Assembly: GCF_027580225.2 (NCBI RefSeq)
Contig: NC_073348.2
Coordinates: 26,616,501 to 26,680,500 of the forward strand
Length of the DNA: 64,000 nt
Source of the DNA: Misgurnus anguillicaudatus
Lineage: Eukaryota; Chordata; Actinopteri; Cypriniformes; Cobitidae
Direction: 5' to 3'
Numbering within the stretch: position 1 is the stretch's first letter; each line of letters opens with the position of its first letter. Below are positions 11,798-23,259 of the stretch, one piece after another. The notes beneath the pieces were generated by a model that had not been told where the DNA came from, searched no databases, and saw only the letters and a list, made by a program, of their open reading frames with translations. The position numbers were made by a program, and so were the translations under genes.

Positions 11798-12092
11798 CCC
11801 TACTGAAAAATCCAGCCAAAACCAGCACAAGCTGGTAGCTGGCCCCAGCTGGTTTAAGGTGGTTTATGCTGGTCCTCCCAGCCTGACAAAGCTGGTCATG
11901 CTGGTGGGCCAGCTGGTATTCCAGCATGACCAGCTAAGTCCAGCTAGACCAGCTTAAAATGTGACCAAAACACACCTAGACCAGCTTGCTACACCAGCAA
12001 AACCAGCTTCCTACACCAGCAAAACCAAGCTGGGGACCAGCTAAAACCAGCTCACCAGCTTATGCTGGTCTTAGCTGGATTTTTCAGTAGGG
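11798..12092. mobile_element. 295-bp CCAGC/GCTGG-rich MITE, present only in unit 2
   Basis: The termini CCCTACTGAAAAATCCAGC and GCTGGATTTTTCAGTAGGG are inverted repeats, and the interior is built of short ACCAGC/GCTGGT words. Units 1 and 3 read TTTCCACAATGCAC uninterrupted, so the element inserted after the array duplicated, with an apparent AC target duplication. A second, diverged copy is at 58689-58904. Confidence 0.85.
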
Positions 12093-12486
12093 ACAATGCA
12101 CGAATACATTGACAACTGTATTATTATTGTGATTATCAATGATACAGCATTTGTCTTTCCCTGAATTCATGTTTGATTAGTTCTGCAATAAAAAAGAACT
12201 CAAGAAAAAAAGTACAATGACAACTGATGAATTCCATTTTTTTTAAAAACATTTGCACACCTGTAGATCTCTCTGCTGTGCATGACAACATCAGCATACT
12301 AAACAACAAAATATATAAGTTGCAATGGGTTTACGTCCTGTTGTACGACGGTAATGACATGAGATTACGGAAGTGAACCTGGGATGATAGAATCTAATGA
12401 GTGTGAAACCAGACCAACATTGTGGGAACATACACACTTGGGCTCAGACTACAGCAAACAAGCCCAGTGTGAAACACCCTAATGGT

Positions 12487-12789
12487 TTCTCTCTTCAGGT
12501 TTTTGCTCTTGATGTGACACATGTTTGTATCATTTAAGACACATAGCACTACACTACAAACAAAATGATGCTAAACACCTATGTAGAACCATGTTGTGCT
12601 TTATTGTCATGCTTTTGCACCACTTATGGTTCTGCAGGTGCTATAGATGCTCTGTAGTGCGAAAAACGGTTCCCCTATGAATATAATAATAAGCTTTTAG
12701 TACTACAGTATTTAGCAGCACCACTTTTTAGAGTGCAGTTAGTAGACGAAAACACAGCAGCACCAAACACACTGATCTGTAACTTCTCA
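12487..12789 (-). pseudogene. Relic of a lectin transmembrane/neck exon, unit 2
   Basis: Homologue of 5518-5820 with the same internal interruption, so the relic predates the unit 1/2 duplication. Confidence 0.7.
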
Positions 12790-12918
12790 TCCTTACACAC
12801 TCACTTCCTGAAAATGATATGTGCATATTTGTCTTTTTTAATTACAACACAGATAGAAACATGCACAAATTGTACCAGTTTAATCTGTACTCATGCTTTT
12901 AGAAATGAATGTCATTAC

Positions 12919-13075
12919 CTGTACACTGCAGTGGTTGGTGTTGGTCTTGATCTCTCACATCATGACAGATCTCCAGCATCAACTTCATTCTGTCCGTCTT
13001 CATTCTCTGAAACTCACTCCTGCAAACACCTTCATAAATAACCTCAGTCAACTCTAGTACTTTATAATCCAACAT
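12919..13075 (-). CDS. Distal (alternative) lectin first exon, unit 2
   Basis: Open 157-nt exon from ATG to a GT donor in phase 1, encoding the MLDYKVLELTEVIYEGV tail with one CTG-to-GTG codon change from unit 1. It is phase-compatible with exon 2 at 10545. Use in a transcript is inferred, not shown. Confidence 0.6.
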
Positions 13076-13131
13076 TTTAACTCTGCTAAAGCTGAATGTT
13101 GTTTTTGTATTGATCTGTAGAGGTAGTTCTA

Positions 13132-13465
13132 GGCTGTTTCTCAACTTGCGCTGTCGTGGAGATTGGTCTTTCTAGCCGACCTTGGAAGAATGAACTCAAA
13201 AGGTCACGAGAACACAGAACACACTTGTGAGAATTGAGATGTGTGCGATCTTCCTGTTGGTCACCTGACCTCCCCAGATTACAGAGAGCAAGTCTGCACT
13301 CGATGCATAGATATCAAGAACACATCCGGGTATTTTCATGCGTCATCTGTACTTGTGTTCTTCAGAATTGGAATTGATCTTCAACAGTTAATGATGATGT
13401 AGAGTGAGAACACAAGGACGCAAGATCGCTGAAGATAAATATATGCTCCATATTGAGAAACAGCC
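13132..13465. mobile_element. MITE with GGCTGTTTCTCAA termini, unit 2
   Basis: Homologue of 6164-6496, flanked by CTA on both sides. Confidence 0.7.
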
Positions 13466-13596
13466 CTAGTAAAACTAAGAAGCAAAACGGAAGCCCCAGT
13501 GTTGAGGTGTGAACACTTATATTCACCTCTTAAGTGTGAGAAATATTTACATAAGTTTAAAAGAACAAGTTTTACATGTACACAAATGGTTTAGAT

Positions 13597-13819
13597 CAGT
13601 GGTTCTCAACTCCAGTCCTTGGGTCCCCCTCCCAGAATGTTTTAGATATCTCCTGATATGAAACACCTGATTCCACTCATCAGACTCCTTCCAGAATGTT
13701 TGAAACGTTTCCTTAATTAACACACTAACAAGCTGATGAACTGAATCAGGTGTTTTATATATGGAGACATCTAAAATGTTCTGGGAGGGGGGGCCGAGGA
13801 CTGGAGTTGAGAACCACTG
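13597..13819. mobile_element. Complete 223-bp hAT-type MITE (unit 2/3 boundary)
   Basis: Homologue of 6628-6850, with target duplications GTTTAGAT at 13589-13596 and 13820-13827. Confidence 0.9.
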
Positions 13820-13934
13820 GTTTAGATAATTGTTGCATTGATTAATTTGAATACCCTTTGAAATTTCTGAAACCGAAAAGAGATTTCATAAATTGTGCAT
13901 AGAGACGCCTATTATAGATATACATGTAGATATA

Positions 13935-14172
13935 GGGGCGGTTTCCCCGACAGTGATTAGACTAGTCCTAGACTAAAATAAACGTAAGAGCTGTCTAAAC
14001 TGAAAACAACCTGCCCTGACATTTCTTAAAATACATTCACGTCCTTTGTTTTGTCTCAAAATGCACACAACTAATGATTTTAGTAAGGCATGTTTGTTAA
14101 ACTAGTTATATTTCCTAATTAAACTAAGACCTAGTCCTGGCTTAAGCTAATCCCTGTCCTGGAAACCACCCC
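13935..14172. mobile_element. 238-bp MITE with GGGGCGGTTTCC-like termini (unit 3)
   Basis: Homologue of 247-484, flanked by ATA. Confidence 0.7.
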
Positions 14173-14759
14173 ATAGAAGATAACAATAAAAGATTCTGCT
14201 ACATCGTGTGGGATGAGGTCATTTAAACTATTTGCTGATGGCCAGACGACTGGGTCAGAGATTCTCCAAAACTGCAGCTCTTGTGGGGTGTTCCTGGTCT
14301 GCAGTACCTATCAAAAGTGATCCAAGGAAGTAAAAGTGGTGATCCAGCGATAGGGTCATGGGCAGAGCCGATTCTGGCCTTCTGGGGGCCCTAAGCAACT
14401 TTGTGAGGGGGCCCTGTCATCCCGTTCATAAAAAAAACATTGACAGTCTCTGCGTAAATGTAGCTATAAACAAAATGTTAACTAAAACACGTATTATCTT
14501 ATAGCTGTACATTTTTGCCACATGTAGCCTACATTACTGGAACACTCATCAGAATACTTCCTAATTGTAACATTGACACATGTTTTCTAAAAAGTTCTTA
14601 ATCTGTTACATTAGTACTTAGAAAAGAAGGTCTACTGCCAAATATATTATTTTTAAAAGATGTAGAACATCAGGGAAACAAATTTAAAATTATGCATAAA
14701 ATAAAACCAAAATAGCTGTCAGATAAACTATAACAAACAACTCAACAGATTTTGTTTAA

Positions 14760-15031
14760 AGCAACACTATGTAGTTTCCATGTAAAAATGACTTACAGCT
14801 CCCCCATGTGGTTGAAAAGCGCAACAGTGCCTGGTATCAGACACTCTTCTGCAGTCAGGGGGAGGGGCGGGGCTGTGTTTTCTACCCTCCACCGCCACTT
14901 TCAGAGTGTGCTTGTAGCAGCTAGGAGGCTGCTCAGGTTGCAGCAACAGTACAATTTGTCCAGTTAAAAGTTGTTCTATCACTGAAATAATTTTAGATAC
15001 ATTATTTTAGGTAAAACGCTACAGTGTTGCT
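14760..15031. mobile_element. TTAA-flanked MITE (piggyBac-like), unit 3
   Basis: Homologue of 1063-1334, with TTAA on both sides. Confidence 0.75.
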
Positions 15032-15579
15032 TTAAAAACTAAGGAATGAATAGACTTCACAGATAAACATACAAAAATACATAAATAATGATCTAAATAT
15101 GCAAACATTAGACCTAATGTGCATTGTTTTAAAATGCTAACAGGAGTCACACAACATCTTGCATGAATAAATGTGTTTATTTTTTTAACAGATTTTGATA
15201 ATTAATGTGTACAAGCATTTCTAACAAACCAGACTGGACTAATACTTATACTTTAACCCATATCAGAATAAAGACGCATGTAGGCGCGTCAACCAGGGGC
15301 GTGTCTAGAAGGGGGGCATGGGGTCGCACCCCCCCCGGAATATGATTGCCCCCCCCTGGTGCCCCCCCTCCAATCTCATTGGGTCAGCTAGATTTACTGT
15401 CAACCTGAAAATGCCCACAGCACCATTGGACCAGAGAGCTGTCAATCACTGTTTGATTTGAGACTTGCGCGAACGCGAAGACGAAGCGAGCACAGTAGTT
15501 ACGCGTTTTTAAAACAGGAGGAACTCGACAACACTGTAAGTATGTGCAGAGATGTGATGCACAGATGCTAGTAAACCAG

Positions 15580-16399
15580 TTTATTTACAAAGTAGAGGAG
15601 CAACAGCAAACAAGTAAGCTTTCACACACACAGGGGTAGAGCAGATAATACTAACAATAAATGGATGAATATACAGTCTCTTATCTTTGCAGGTATTGAC
15701 AGCAATGGTAATGGACAGGACTACACACCCCAGTTGCAGCTGACAGGAGATCAAATGGCAAAGTATGGAGGTAACCATTCATAGGAGTAACCAAGATGGA
15801 GCACGAACATGATAGAAAAGTACTAGATAGGACTTTCAGGGAGACACAAAGGATAACAGAGATCATGATCACTAAAGATAAGTGTACTCCAACAAGCACA
15901 GAGTCCATAACTCAAAGCGAGATACTGTAAGACAGTGAGTGCATCTGAAGTGTGTCCATGCATACTGTGGAGATGAGATGAGCTGATGAGGGGCAGGTGC
16001 AAGTTTTTCAAACTTAGGTGAAGGTGAACGTGGTGTTAGAGCAAAGGTGGAGCCTGGTGAATCCATAACATGTGTTTTTTTTTTAATTACTGCTTTACTA
16101 TAGTTCGGATGCACATTCACCCACCGTCCTCAAAGGGAGCTCTGAACTTGAGGCTGGGGCTCATACCCCAAGTTCAAATCCCCCCCCCCCCATGCAAAAG
16201 AACTGCACAGAGGAAGAAAGAGAGCAGTGAAGCAGGAGATGGAGATGAGGAGGGATGCTGGAAAAATTGCAGCTGGACGCAGAGGCCTGGAGGCTGCCTT
16301 ATATACGCTCATAATGAGGATTGACAGGCCTGAATGTTTAGGCTCCTCCTGAACCTACGTTTAGAACTACATTTAAAAACAAATGTCTAAAGAAAGTTG
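15580..16399 (-). other. Lectin gene 3 3' UTR and poly(A) signal
   Basis: Homologue of 1886-2704, with AATAAA at 15580-15585 on the minus strand. The C/G homopolymer tract is shortest here (about 16181-16191). Confidence 0.6.
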
Positions 16400-17614
16400 C
16401 TACTGTGCTCTCTCACAAATCCATTTAAAAGCATCATTACAGGGGTAATCAGCCCACCCTGATGAATAAGTCAAAACACAGTTCTCTCTTCTACCACCAT
16501 TGGGTTCTCCAGACCTCCAGAAGCTGAAACTATAGATCATAATTAGATCTTCAGTGTTGTTTTCTGTGTGATATGATACTGACTGTAAAAATCATTTATT
16601 GGATAATAATCTGATAAATTTAGTGATTTCTCACCTATAGCTTAGTGTGCTGCCATCAACCCATTTCCATCTGCCCTCCCAATCGGTGTTAGTCAGACCA
16701 ATCCAGAGTCCGTCATTAGCATAATTATTCTTAATAAAATCCTAATAAGATGAAAAAACAACAAAATTGATGTCATCAAGTGTTCATTTTACTCCCCCAT
16801 ATAAAGTACATGCTGTACATGGTTACATTTACATCTATATAGCAGTTATATAGGAAATATTATTTTTATATAACACTTATTATTAATATTACCATAACCA
16901 TATCCATGAACCTTTAAAGAAGCGTATATGATTTAATTTACTTTTGAAGGCCAAACTTTACTCACTTGTTCCTCTTTGTTGTTAATGATGATCAGATCTG
17001 CTCCTCTCTCTATACAGTATCTTCTGCTCTCACTCCAGCTCTTCTTCTCAGATGAAATGAAGTACAAACTGGATTGATAGTAAATCCATCTAGCTGTAGA
17101 AACAACCAGTTTGGCTGTTAATTTTATTCTGGCCACACTTTACTACACAACTTACAATAGTATTAACAACATGCATGTTGTATTTACTGCAAACATTTTA
17201 ATATTGAATATTTGAGATGTTTTGTAGTTTAAGATTACCATTAAGTTGTGTCCACAGTTTATTTTTCTCCTGATTCAAGTGCTCATTTAGTTTAGTAATA
17301 TTATTATACTTGGCTATTAATTCATCTCTCTCTTCTGTGAGGTTGTGATTCTTATTTAGTAGCTGGTCTCTCTCTTCTATGATGTTGGTATATTTGGTTA
17401 GTAGCTGGTCTCTCTCTTCCGTGAGGTTTTTGTTCTTGATTTGACACTGTTGATTGCTTGTATAGATCAGGACACACAGCACTATGACTGCAGTCAGTAG
17501 AAGAACACACAGCAGCACCAAACACACTGTAACTGATTAAATTAATAAATGAAAAAAAACATCTTCCCCGTGTATTACAGCACAGATAGACAAAAGATTA
17601 ATTATGATTTAACT

Positions 17615-17700
<86 letters not shown>

Positions 17701-17887
17701 AACACAGAAATTACTGTTTCTTACCTGTACGCTGAAGTTTTTGGTTTGTGTTTGTTTCTGTGTTGAAGTCGTGATCTCTCAAAGAATCTGCACAATCATA
17801 GATGGCCACCATCATCTCTATTCTCTCTCTGTTCAGTCCCTCAGACTCAGTGTTGATAATCACATTATCATAAATAATCTCTCCCAT
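16400..17887 (-). CDS. C-type lectin receptor gene 3 (CD209/ASGPR-like, type II membrane protein)
   Basis: Exons: 17725-17887, 17239-17532, 16966-17093, 16635-16741, 16400-16523; 271 residues, all frames open. The tail has the same IIYDNV ITIM-like motif as gene 2, followed by a transmembrane segment at about 55-78 and a neck with three 14-residue repeats; the second repeat reads NIIEERD, losing a sequon present in gene 1. The CTLD contains SRRYC, WIGL, FWRSGEPN, WAD and CNDAF...WIC. Its exon 3 resembles gene 1 while its exon 5 resembles gene 4, suggesting exchange between copies. With the distal exon deleted in this unit, only the proximal first exon remains. Confidence 0.85.
17620..17697. 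repeat. (GT)n microsatellite in intron 1 of gene 3
   Basis: About 78 bp of uninterrupted GT repeats near the exon 1 donor; the homologous tract is 33 bp in unit 1 and minimal in unit 2. Confidence 0.97.
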
Positions 17888-18080
17888 CTTACAGTACTTT
17901 TTAGTTTTTAATAAATAGTGCTAAAGCTGAATGTACTTCTTTGCAGCTTTGGTGTTTTTTGCATACTGATGCTGGTTTTAGCATACGGTAGAATTGTAAA
18001 GGAAGTGAGGTCTATGTGTGAAGTCCAAGATCATGTGACATTGTGTTTAAAGTTTGCAGCTCTTTATTAAGTGTGAGTCA
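17888..18080 (-). promoter_or_regulatory. Proximal lectin promoter block, unit 3
   Basis: Same block as 4151-4345, with GGAAGTG at 18001-18007 and TGAGTCA at 18074-18080 (plus-strand reading). Confidence 0.5.
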
Positions 18081-19440
18081 TAAAGAACCTACAAACAGTT
18101 CATCTCTTAAAATCTCTTGTAAAGATGCATGGACCGCATTACTGACTGAAATATGTATTACAATCCTACAATATGTGGCTTTGGATTGTGATCTTGGATA
18201 TACATAGACTATTCATTTTTGAATTTACATAGCATCAACAGACACATTTTCAAAACTTCTGAAGGATATATAAAGCGAACAATTAAATACCAAGTTACTT
18301 TTATCCTGAATACAGTTTTTGACTTTGGATGATCTTTTAAACTTTAACTCAGTGCACTGTTACATTTTTATGTAACCAGGTCCCTTCAGTTTTTCAACTA
18401 CAATTATTAACCTATTAAAAATTTGCACCATAACTCTTTCTTTACATTCTAAACATCTTGTGTAAACAAAAAAAAAACTAATGTTTATCAGCACTGAAAG
18501 CTATAGATGTTTTCATCAGACACTCACATTGCAATTGTTACGCGATTGACCCAAAGTTAACTTACGGTCAATGTTTGGTTATTGGTCTGGCTAGAGGGCA
18601 AATTGACCTTTAACTTGTCCAAAAAAAAAAAGTTATGTCAGTCAATTTTAAATGTAACGCACATTTTAGCGGTTACCTGGGTGTCAACTTCAGATAACAA
18701 ATTAAAACAAATGGAGCAGCTTGACAAATTGGTTGCGAGACCAGTGTGTTTTTTTTCTGTATGAGATCTGCACGTGGGTGTGTGCACTCTTTCAGGAAGC
18801 AAAGTAACCTGCGCATGCTTTTAGCAACTGACATCAATCATTCATTTCCACAATGCACGAATACCATGATAACTTTATTATTATTGTGATTATCAATGAT
18901 ACAGCATTTTTCTTTCCCTGAATTTATATGTTTTATTAGTTCTGCAATAAAAAAAGAACTAAAAAAATTATCATGACAACTGATGAATTCCATTTTTTAA
19001 AACACATTTGCACACCTGTCGCTCTCTCTGCTGTGCATGACAACATCAGCCTATTAAACAACAAAATATATAATTTGCAATGGGTTTACGTCCTCTTGTA
19101 CGACGGTAATGACATGAGATTACGGAAGTGAATCAGGGTTTGATAGAATCTAATGAGTGTGAAACCAGACCAACATTGTGGGAACATCGACACTTGGGCT
19201 CAGACCACAGCAAACAAGCCAAGTGTGAAAATGTACAGATTTTTCTTTAGATTCTGCTAAAGCTGAATGTTGTTTTTTTGTTGATCTTTATGAAGAGGAT
19301 CCCCTCTGCAGTTCTAATTAAAAAGAAGCCAAATGGAAGCATCAGAGTTGAGGTGTGAACTTGAAGACTTATATTCACCTATTAAGTGTGAGAAACATTT
19401 ACATAAGTTTAAAAGAACAAGTTTTACATGTGCACAGATG

Positions 19441-19448
19441 GTTTAGAT
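19441..19448. other. Unoccupied hAT target site GTTTAGAT
   Basis: At the right end of unit 3 the sequence runs ATGGTTTAGATCATTGTTGC with a single GTTTAGAT. The homologous places in units 1, 2 and 4 hold a MITE between two copies of GTTTAGAT. This is either the pre-insertion state or a precise excision. Confidence 0.7.
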
Positions 19449-19485
19449 CATTGTTGCATTGATTAATTTCAACGGGGAAGTGGGG

Positions 19486-19569
19486 GAGCAAAGGCTGGCC
19501 GGTGTGGTCCGATCCAACAGACGCGCTACTGTTGCTGAAATTGCTGAAAAAGTGATTGCTGGTTCTGAT
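19486..19569 (+). pseudogene. Fragment of a Tc1-like transposase (N-terminal helix-turn-helix)
   Basis: The plus strand reads EQRLAGVVRSNRRATVAEIA and continues through AEKVIAGSD, recognisable as the DNA-binding region of fish Tc1-like transposases. Nothing further of the transposase follows. Confidence 0.65.
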
Positions 19570-20250
19570 CAGAGGTGGAAAGTAACAAATTACATTTACT
19601 CACGTTACTGTAATTGAGTAGTTTTTTTGTGTAGTTTTACTTTTTTTAGTAGTTTTTAAAATCTGTACTTTTACTTTTACTTAAGTAGTTTTATTTAAAG
19701 TATTGTACTTCGCTACATATTAAATCATATCCGTTACTGAGTAAAAAATATTTTAAAAAAGCAAGGTGATAAAGACGCGCAGCGGATGTAAATGGGCGGG
19801 GGCCGGGGGAATGCGCAAAAAGAACCATGGAGACGGACGAGACAGGCGGGCGCTAATGCAGACCGAGCGAGAGACGAATCCATATGCAAGGAGGTTTTAT
19901 TATAAAAATCCCAAAAGGGCAGACAAACAAATCCAAAGGGGTAATCCACAAGCGTAATCCAAATAACAGACAAAGGGGTCAAATCCAGAACAAGAATACA
20001 TGAAAACAAGAAACAAGGCAATGACATGAACGCTGGTATGGAGGTTACACTGGCAATACTTCGCAAAGTGACTGGGTGACTGAACAGGCTTTATACAAGA
20101 CAAACAGGAAGTGAATAGTGAAGTGTGACATGATTTCAAAATAAAAGACCAGAAACATGACTTCAAAATTAAAGACCTAAACAAACCAAACAGAACACAA
20201 GACCAAACCTTTCTACATGCTACATGCTTGTCAAACCAAGTTTTAACACT
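19570..20250. repeat. Dispersed fish repeats, family unresolved
   Basis: From 19570 the sequence begins AGAGGTGGAAAGTAAC and continues with ACTTTTACTT-rich sequence, a familiar fish repeat start. From about 19850 to 20240 another repeat-like stretch (AATCCAAAGGGG and AAATCCAGAAC words) follows. Open frames here are not gene-like. Confidence 0.4.
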
Positions 20251-20252
20251 CG

Positions 20253-21523
20253 GGGCCCTATCTTGCACCCAGCGCAATTGACTTTGTCAGTGACGCATGT
20301 ATCATTTCGTATTTTGCACTGGCGCACAGCGGGTTTTTCCCTCCACAGACGCACGTCGGCAAACTAGGGAATGAACTTGCGCTCCCTGGGCGGTTCAGCG
20401 CAAAAAAGGAGGCGTGCTCCGGCGCAAACCATCTCTTATGCTATTTTGCAGTTTCAAAAAACAATTGCGCTACTAACCGAAAAAAACTAGTGTAAAGTCA
20501 GTGGCGCGTTGCGCGTGGTTCATTATGCTATTTTAAGGGCGCATGCTTGACCATAATGTATAGCGTGCTCAACGCACATTGCTTATCTAATCTACACAGA
20601 TGCAACAGTTATTTTTGCAAATCATAAATTGTTACAATAAAAAAATATAAGATAAGGGAAATCATTAAATCATAAATTGTTACAATAAAAAATATTAATA
20701 CATGAGATAAGGGAAATCATTGTGGGGAGCATTGTGGTGATAGTTTTTATTTATTTTGTGTGGCAGCGTTAAACAATTATCATGCAAATAACGATTAAAA
20801 TATTTTCATAAGTTTGTTGTGTGGCTGTATTACGTTTATTTTATCTAAATAATAATTAAAATGTTTTCATAAGAAACCTTAATGTATATGAACTTGATTT
20901 GTAAGTGTACTTTGGGGTTGGACCTTGTTTGCGTTTCTTGTGTCCGATTTCATAGCCCCCAAACCCTTTCAGCGGTGAGGGTGGACGCAGCGATGTCCTC
21001 CTGTGTGCCCGGCGTGCCCGATTTATGCTGGCAAGCTTGGGATCCGCCCGTCTCCTGACATCATTGTAGTGCTTGGCGCAGCTGATGAGACAATTGCGTC
21101 TATTTCCTCTCACGCCTGTTTATCCGACGCTGATTTGGGCGGGTTTCTCCCATCCCCATACAAACAACTTCTCTGTCTTTGACTGCTCTTACAAGAACGT
21201 GGGTCTCCTCGGCTGTGAACCGCTCCTGGCGTGCGCCTGTCAAATCCGTCATAATAATAGCAACCCGCCATGGAACTTGCGCCCTTGCGTAAGTTGCGTT
21301 TAAAGGGAATGTTGGCTAGCGTTCTGATTGGTTTATTTGACGTTACGCCCAAACCACACCTATGAATAATGAACCTACTTCAGACCAACCCCTTATTGAT
21401 TTGCGCCCGGCGCAAGACTTATTTCTCCCGCCGGGAAAATAGCAACAGCGCCCAAGATCCGCCCACAAAGTCACTTGCGCTTTGCGCTTTGGACTTGCGT
21501 TTCAGATCGTTAAAATAGGGCCC
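20253..21523. mobile_element. DNA transposon derivative with GGGCCCTAT termini
   Basis: It starts GGGCCCTATCTTGC and ends GTTAAAATAGGGCCC, with many GCGCAA/TTGCGC words near both ends, a pattern shared with 47262-48206. A minus-strand open frame at 20856-21113 has a basic stretch (KHYNDVRRRAD) that might be a remnant DNA-binding domain. No transposase core is visible and no clear target duplication was found. Confidence 0.6.
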
Positions 21524-21679
21524 TCTATGTCACACAGTGTGATAAGGAAATGATCTTGTACTTCTAAAAATCCTGCAATGTATCCCGGGCTAAAGAGGGA
21601 CATGCTTACATATTTCATTTATTTAAGAATTATTAGATTAGGCTACTGTTTGAGCCTATCTGACAGTCTTTTTTTCATT

Positions 21680-22477
21680 ATTTTCTCGTCCTTATGTTGT
21701 TCTAAACCTGTATGAGTTTCATTATCCTGTCAAATATAAAGGAAGATATTGATAGTGAGCACACAGTAGATGGTACCTATTGCTACCCAGTCTCACAAAG
21801 TTTCGTGATATAGTCACGTATTTTTTTGATTCTTTTTTCGTGCTATTATCACGAAATTTCGTGTTTTTTCGTAGTCGTATAACGAATTCCTGTTTTCGTG
21901 TGATTATCACGTATTGGTTACTCGACTGTTTTTACTATTTTTAAACCATTGTCGCTTCGGTTTAGGGTTAGATTTGGTGCTTGCATTAGAATGTCACTTA
22001 ATATATTGATCTACACTATTTTTCCTGATTTATTTTTTTATATGTCGCCTGGCGTTAGGGTTAGAGTTGGGTTTGGTTAGGGATGTCATTTTATGTAAAT
22101 CTAACCCTAAACCGAAGCGACAATGGCAAGAAAATAGGACAAAACAGTCGAGTAACCAATACGTGATAATCACACGAAAACAGGAATTCGTTATACGACC
22201 ACGAAAAAACACGAAATTTCGCGATAACAGCACGAAAAAAGAACCAAAAAAATACGTGACTATATAACGAAATTTCGTGAGACTGTGCTGCCTATTGACA
22301 TCCATAGCATTTGATTTTTCTACTATGGAAGTCAAAAGGTACTGTTAACTGTGTGGTTACCATCATTTATCAAAATATATTTTGTGTTCAATCGAAGAAA
22401 TGAACGCATACAGGTTTAGAAAAACATGAAGGTAAGAAAATGACAGAATTTTCATTTTTGGGTAAACTATCCCTTAA
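21680..22477. repeat. Cyprinid-type dispersed repeat split by a fold-back element
   Basis: The outer parts (about 21680-21780 and 22290-22477) carry CTGTATGAGTTTC and GGGTAAACTATCCCTT, hallmarks of a repeat abundant in cyprinid genomes. The middle is occupied by the fold-back element at 21788-22285. Confidence 0.65.
21788..22285. mobile_element. Fold-back MITE with inverted arms of about 175 bp
   Basis: The left arm from 21788 (CAGTCTCAC...TCGTG) is complementary to the right arm ending at 22285 (CGTGAGACTG), including TCGTGATA-type and ACCCTAAACCGAAGCGAC blocks. About 150 bp of unique spacer lies between the arms. The whole element could fold into one long hairpin. A related element is at about 54985-55560. 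Confidence 0.85.
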
Positions 22478-22545
22478 AGACGGAAATATTTTTTGTTGCA
22501 ACTGTAAATGTGGAGAGATGTGAAGCACAGATCACAGTTAACTAG

Positions 22546-23259
22546 TTTATTTACATAGCAGATGAGCAATGGCAAACCAATAAGCTTACACACACACACA
22601 GTAGAGCAGATAATACTGACAATAAATGGATGAATATCTACACACCCCAGTTGCGGCTGACAGAAGAACACCTGGCACGTCTGGAGGTAACCATTCACAG
22701 GAGTAACCAAGATGAAGCATAGACATGAAGGAAGAGTACTAGGTAGGACTTTCAGGGAGACACAGAGGAAGTGTAATCCAACAGGCACAAAGTCCATGAA
22801 CCAATGCGAGATACTGTAAGACAGTGAGTGCATCTGAGGTGTGTCCATGTATACTGTGGAGATGAGCTGATGAGGGGCAGGTGCCAGTAATTCAAACTTA
22901 GGTGATGGTGAATGTAGTGTTGGAGCAAAGGTGGAGCCTGGTGAATCCATAATGTGTTACGGCTTTACTATAATTCGTCTGCACATTCACCTGCTGTCCT
23001 CGAAGGGAGCTCTGAACCTGAGGCGGGGCTCGAGCCCCAAGTGTAACGCCCCATGCAACAGAACAGAACAGAGGATGAAAGAGAGCAGTGAAGCAGGAGA
23101 CGGGGAGGAGGAGAGATGCTGGAAGAATTGCAGCTGGACGCAGAGGCCTGGAGACTGGCTTACATACACTCATAATGATGATTGACAGGCCTGAATGTTT
23201 GGGTTCCTCCTGAACTTACCTTTAGAACTAAATTAAAAACAAATGTCTAAAGAAAGTTG
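22546..23259 (-). other. Lectin gene 4 3' UTR and poly(A) signal
   Basis: Diverged homologue of the unit 1-3 block, with AATAAA at 22546-22551 on the minus strand. It has several small deletions relative to units 1-3. Confidence 0.6.

Larger units (their letters stand above)
1..19470. repeat. Tandem array of three near-identical lectin units of about 7 kb
   Basis: The first bases of the window recur at 6720 and at 13689, giving offsets of 6719 and 6969, and the intervening sequence can be followed base by base with few differences. Each unit contains, left to right, a short hAT element, two other MITEs, the lectin 3' UTR, five lectin exons on the minus strand, a promoter block, and in units 1 and 2 a relic second exon with a distal first exon. 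Unit 2 gained a 295-bp MITE and unit 3 lost about 600 bp holding the distal exon. The window opens inside the hAT element, so the array probably continues to the left. Confidence 0.95.

Noticed and set aside
17549..17911. 120-codon frame with alternating Val-Cys
   Set aside because: It is a translation of the GT microsatellite, antisense to lectin exon 1.
1..19470. Tandem array as a pure assembly duplication
   Set aside because: Each unit has private differences (unit 2 MITE, unit 3 deletion, unit 1 lesions, different GT lengths), so three real copies are more likely, although haplotype mixing cannot be excluded without reads.
19734..20277. Overlapping minus-strand frames of 110 and 125 codons
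   Set aside because: The DNA looks like dispersed fish repeat sequence, and the predicted proteins show no conserved motif.
22474..22950. 158-codon minus-strand frame downstream of gene 4
   Set aside because: It lies in the lectin 3' UTR block, and the corresponding frames in the other units are interrupted differently, so coding is not supported.
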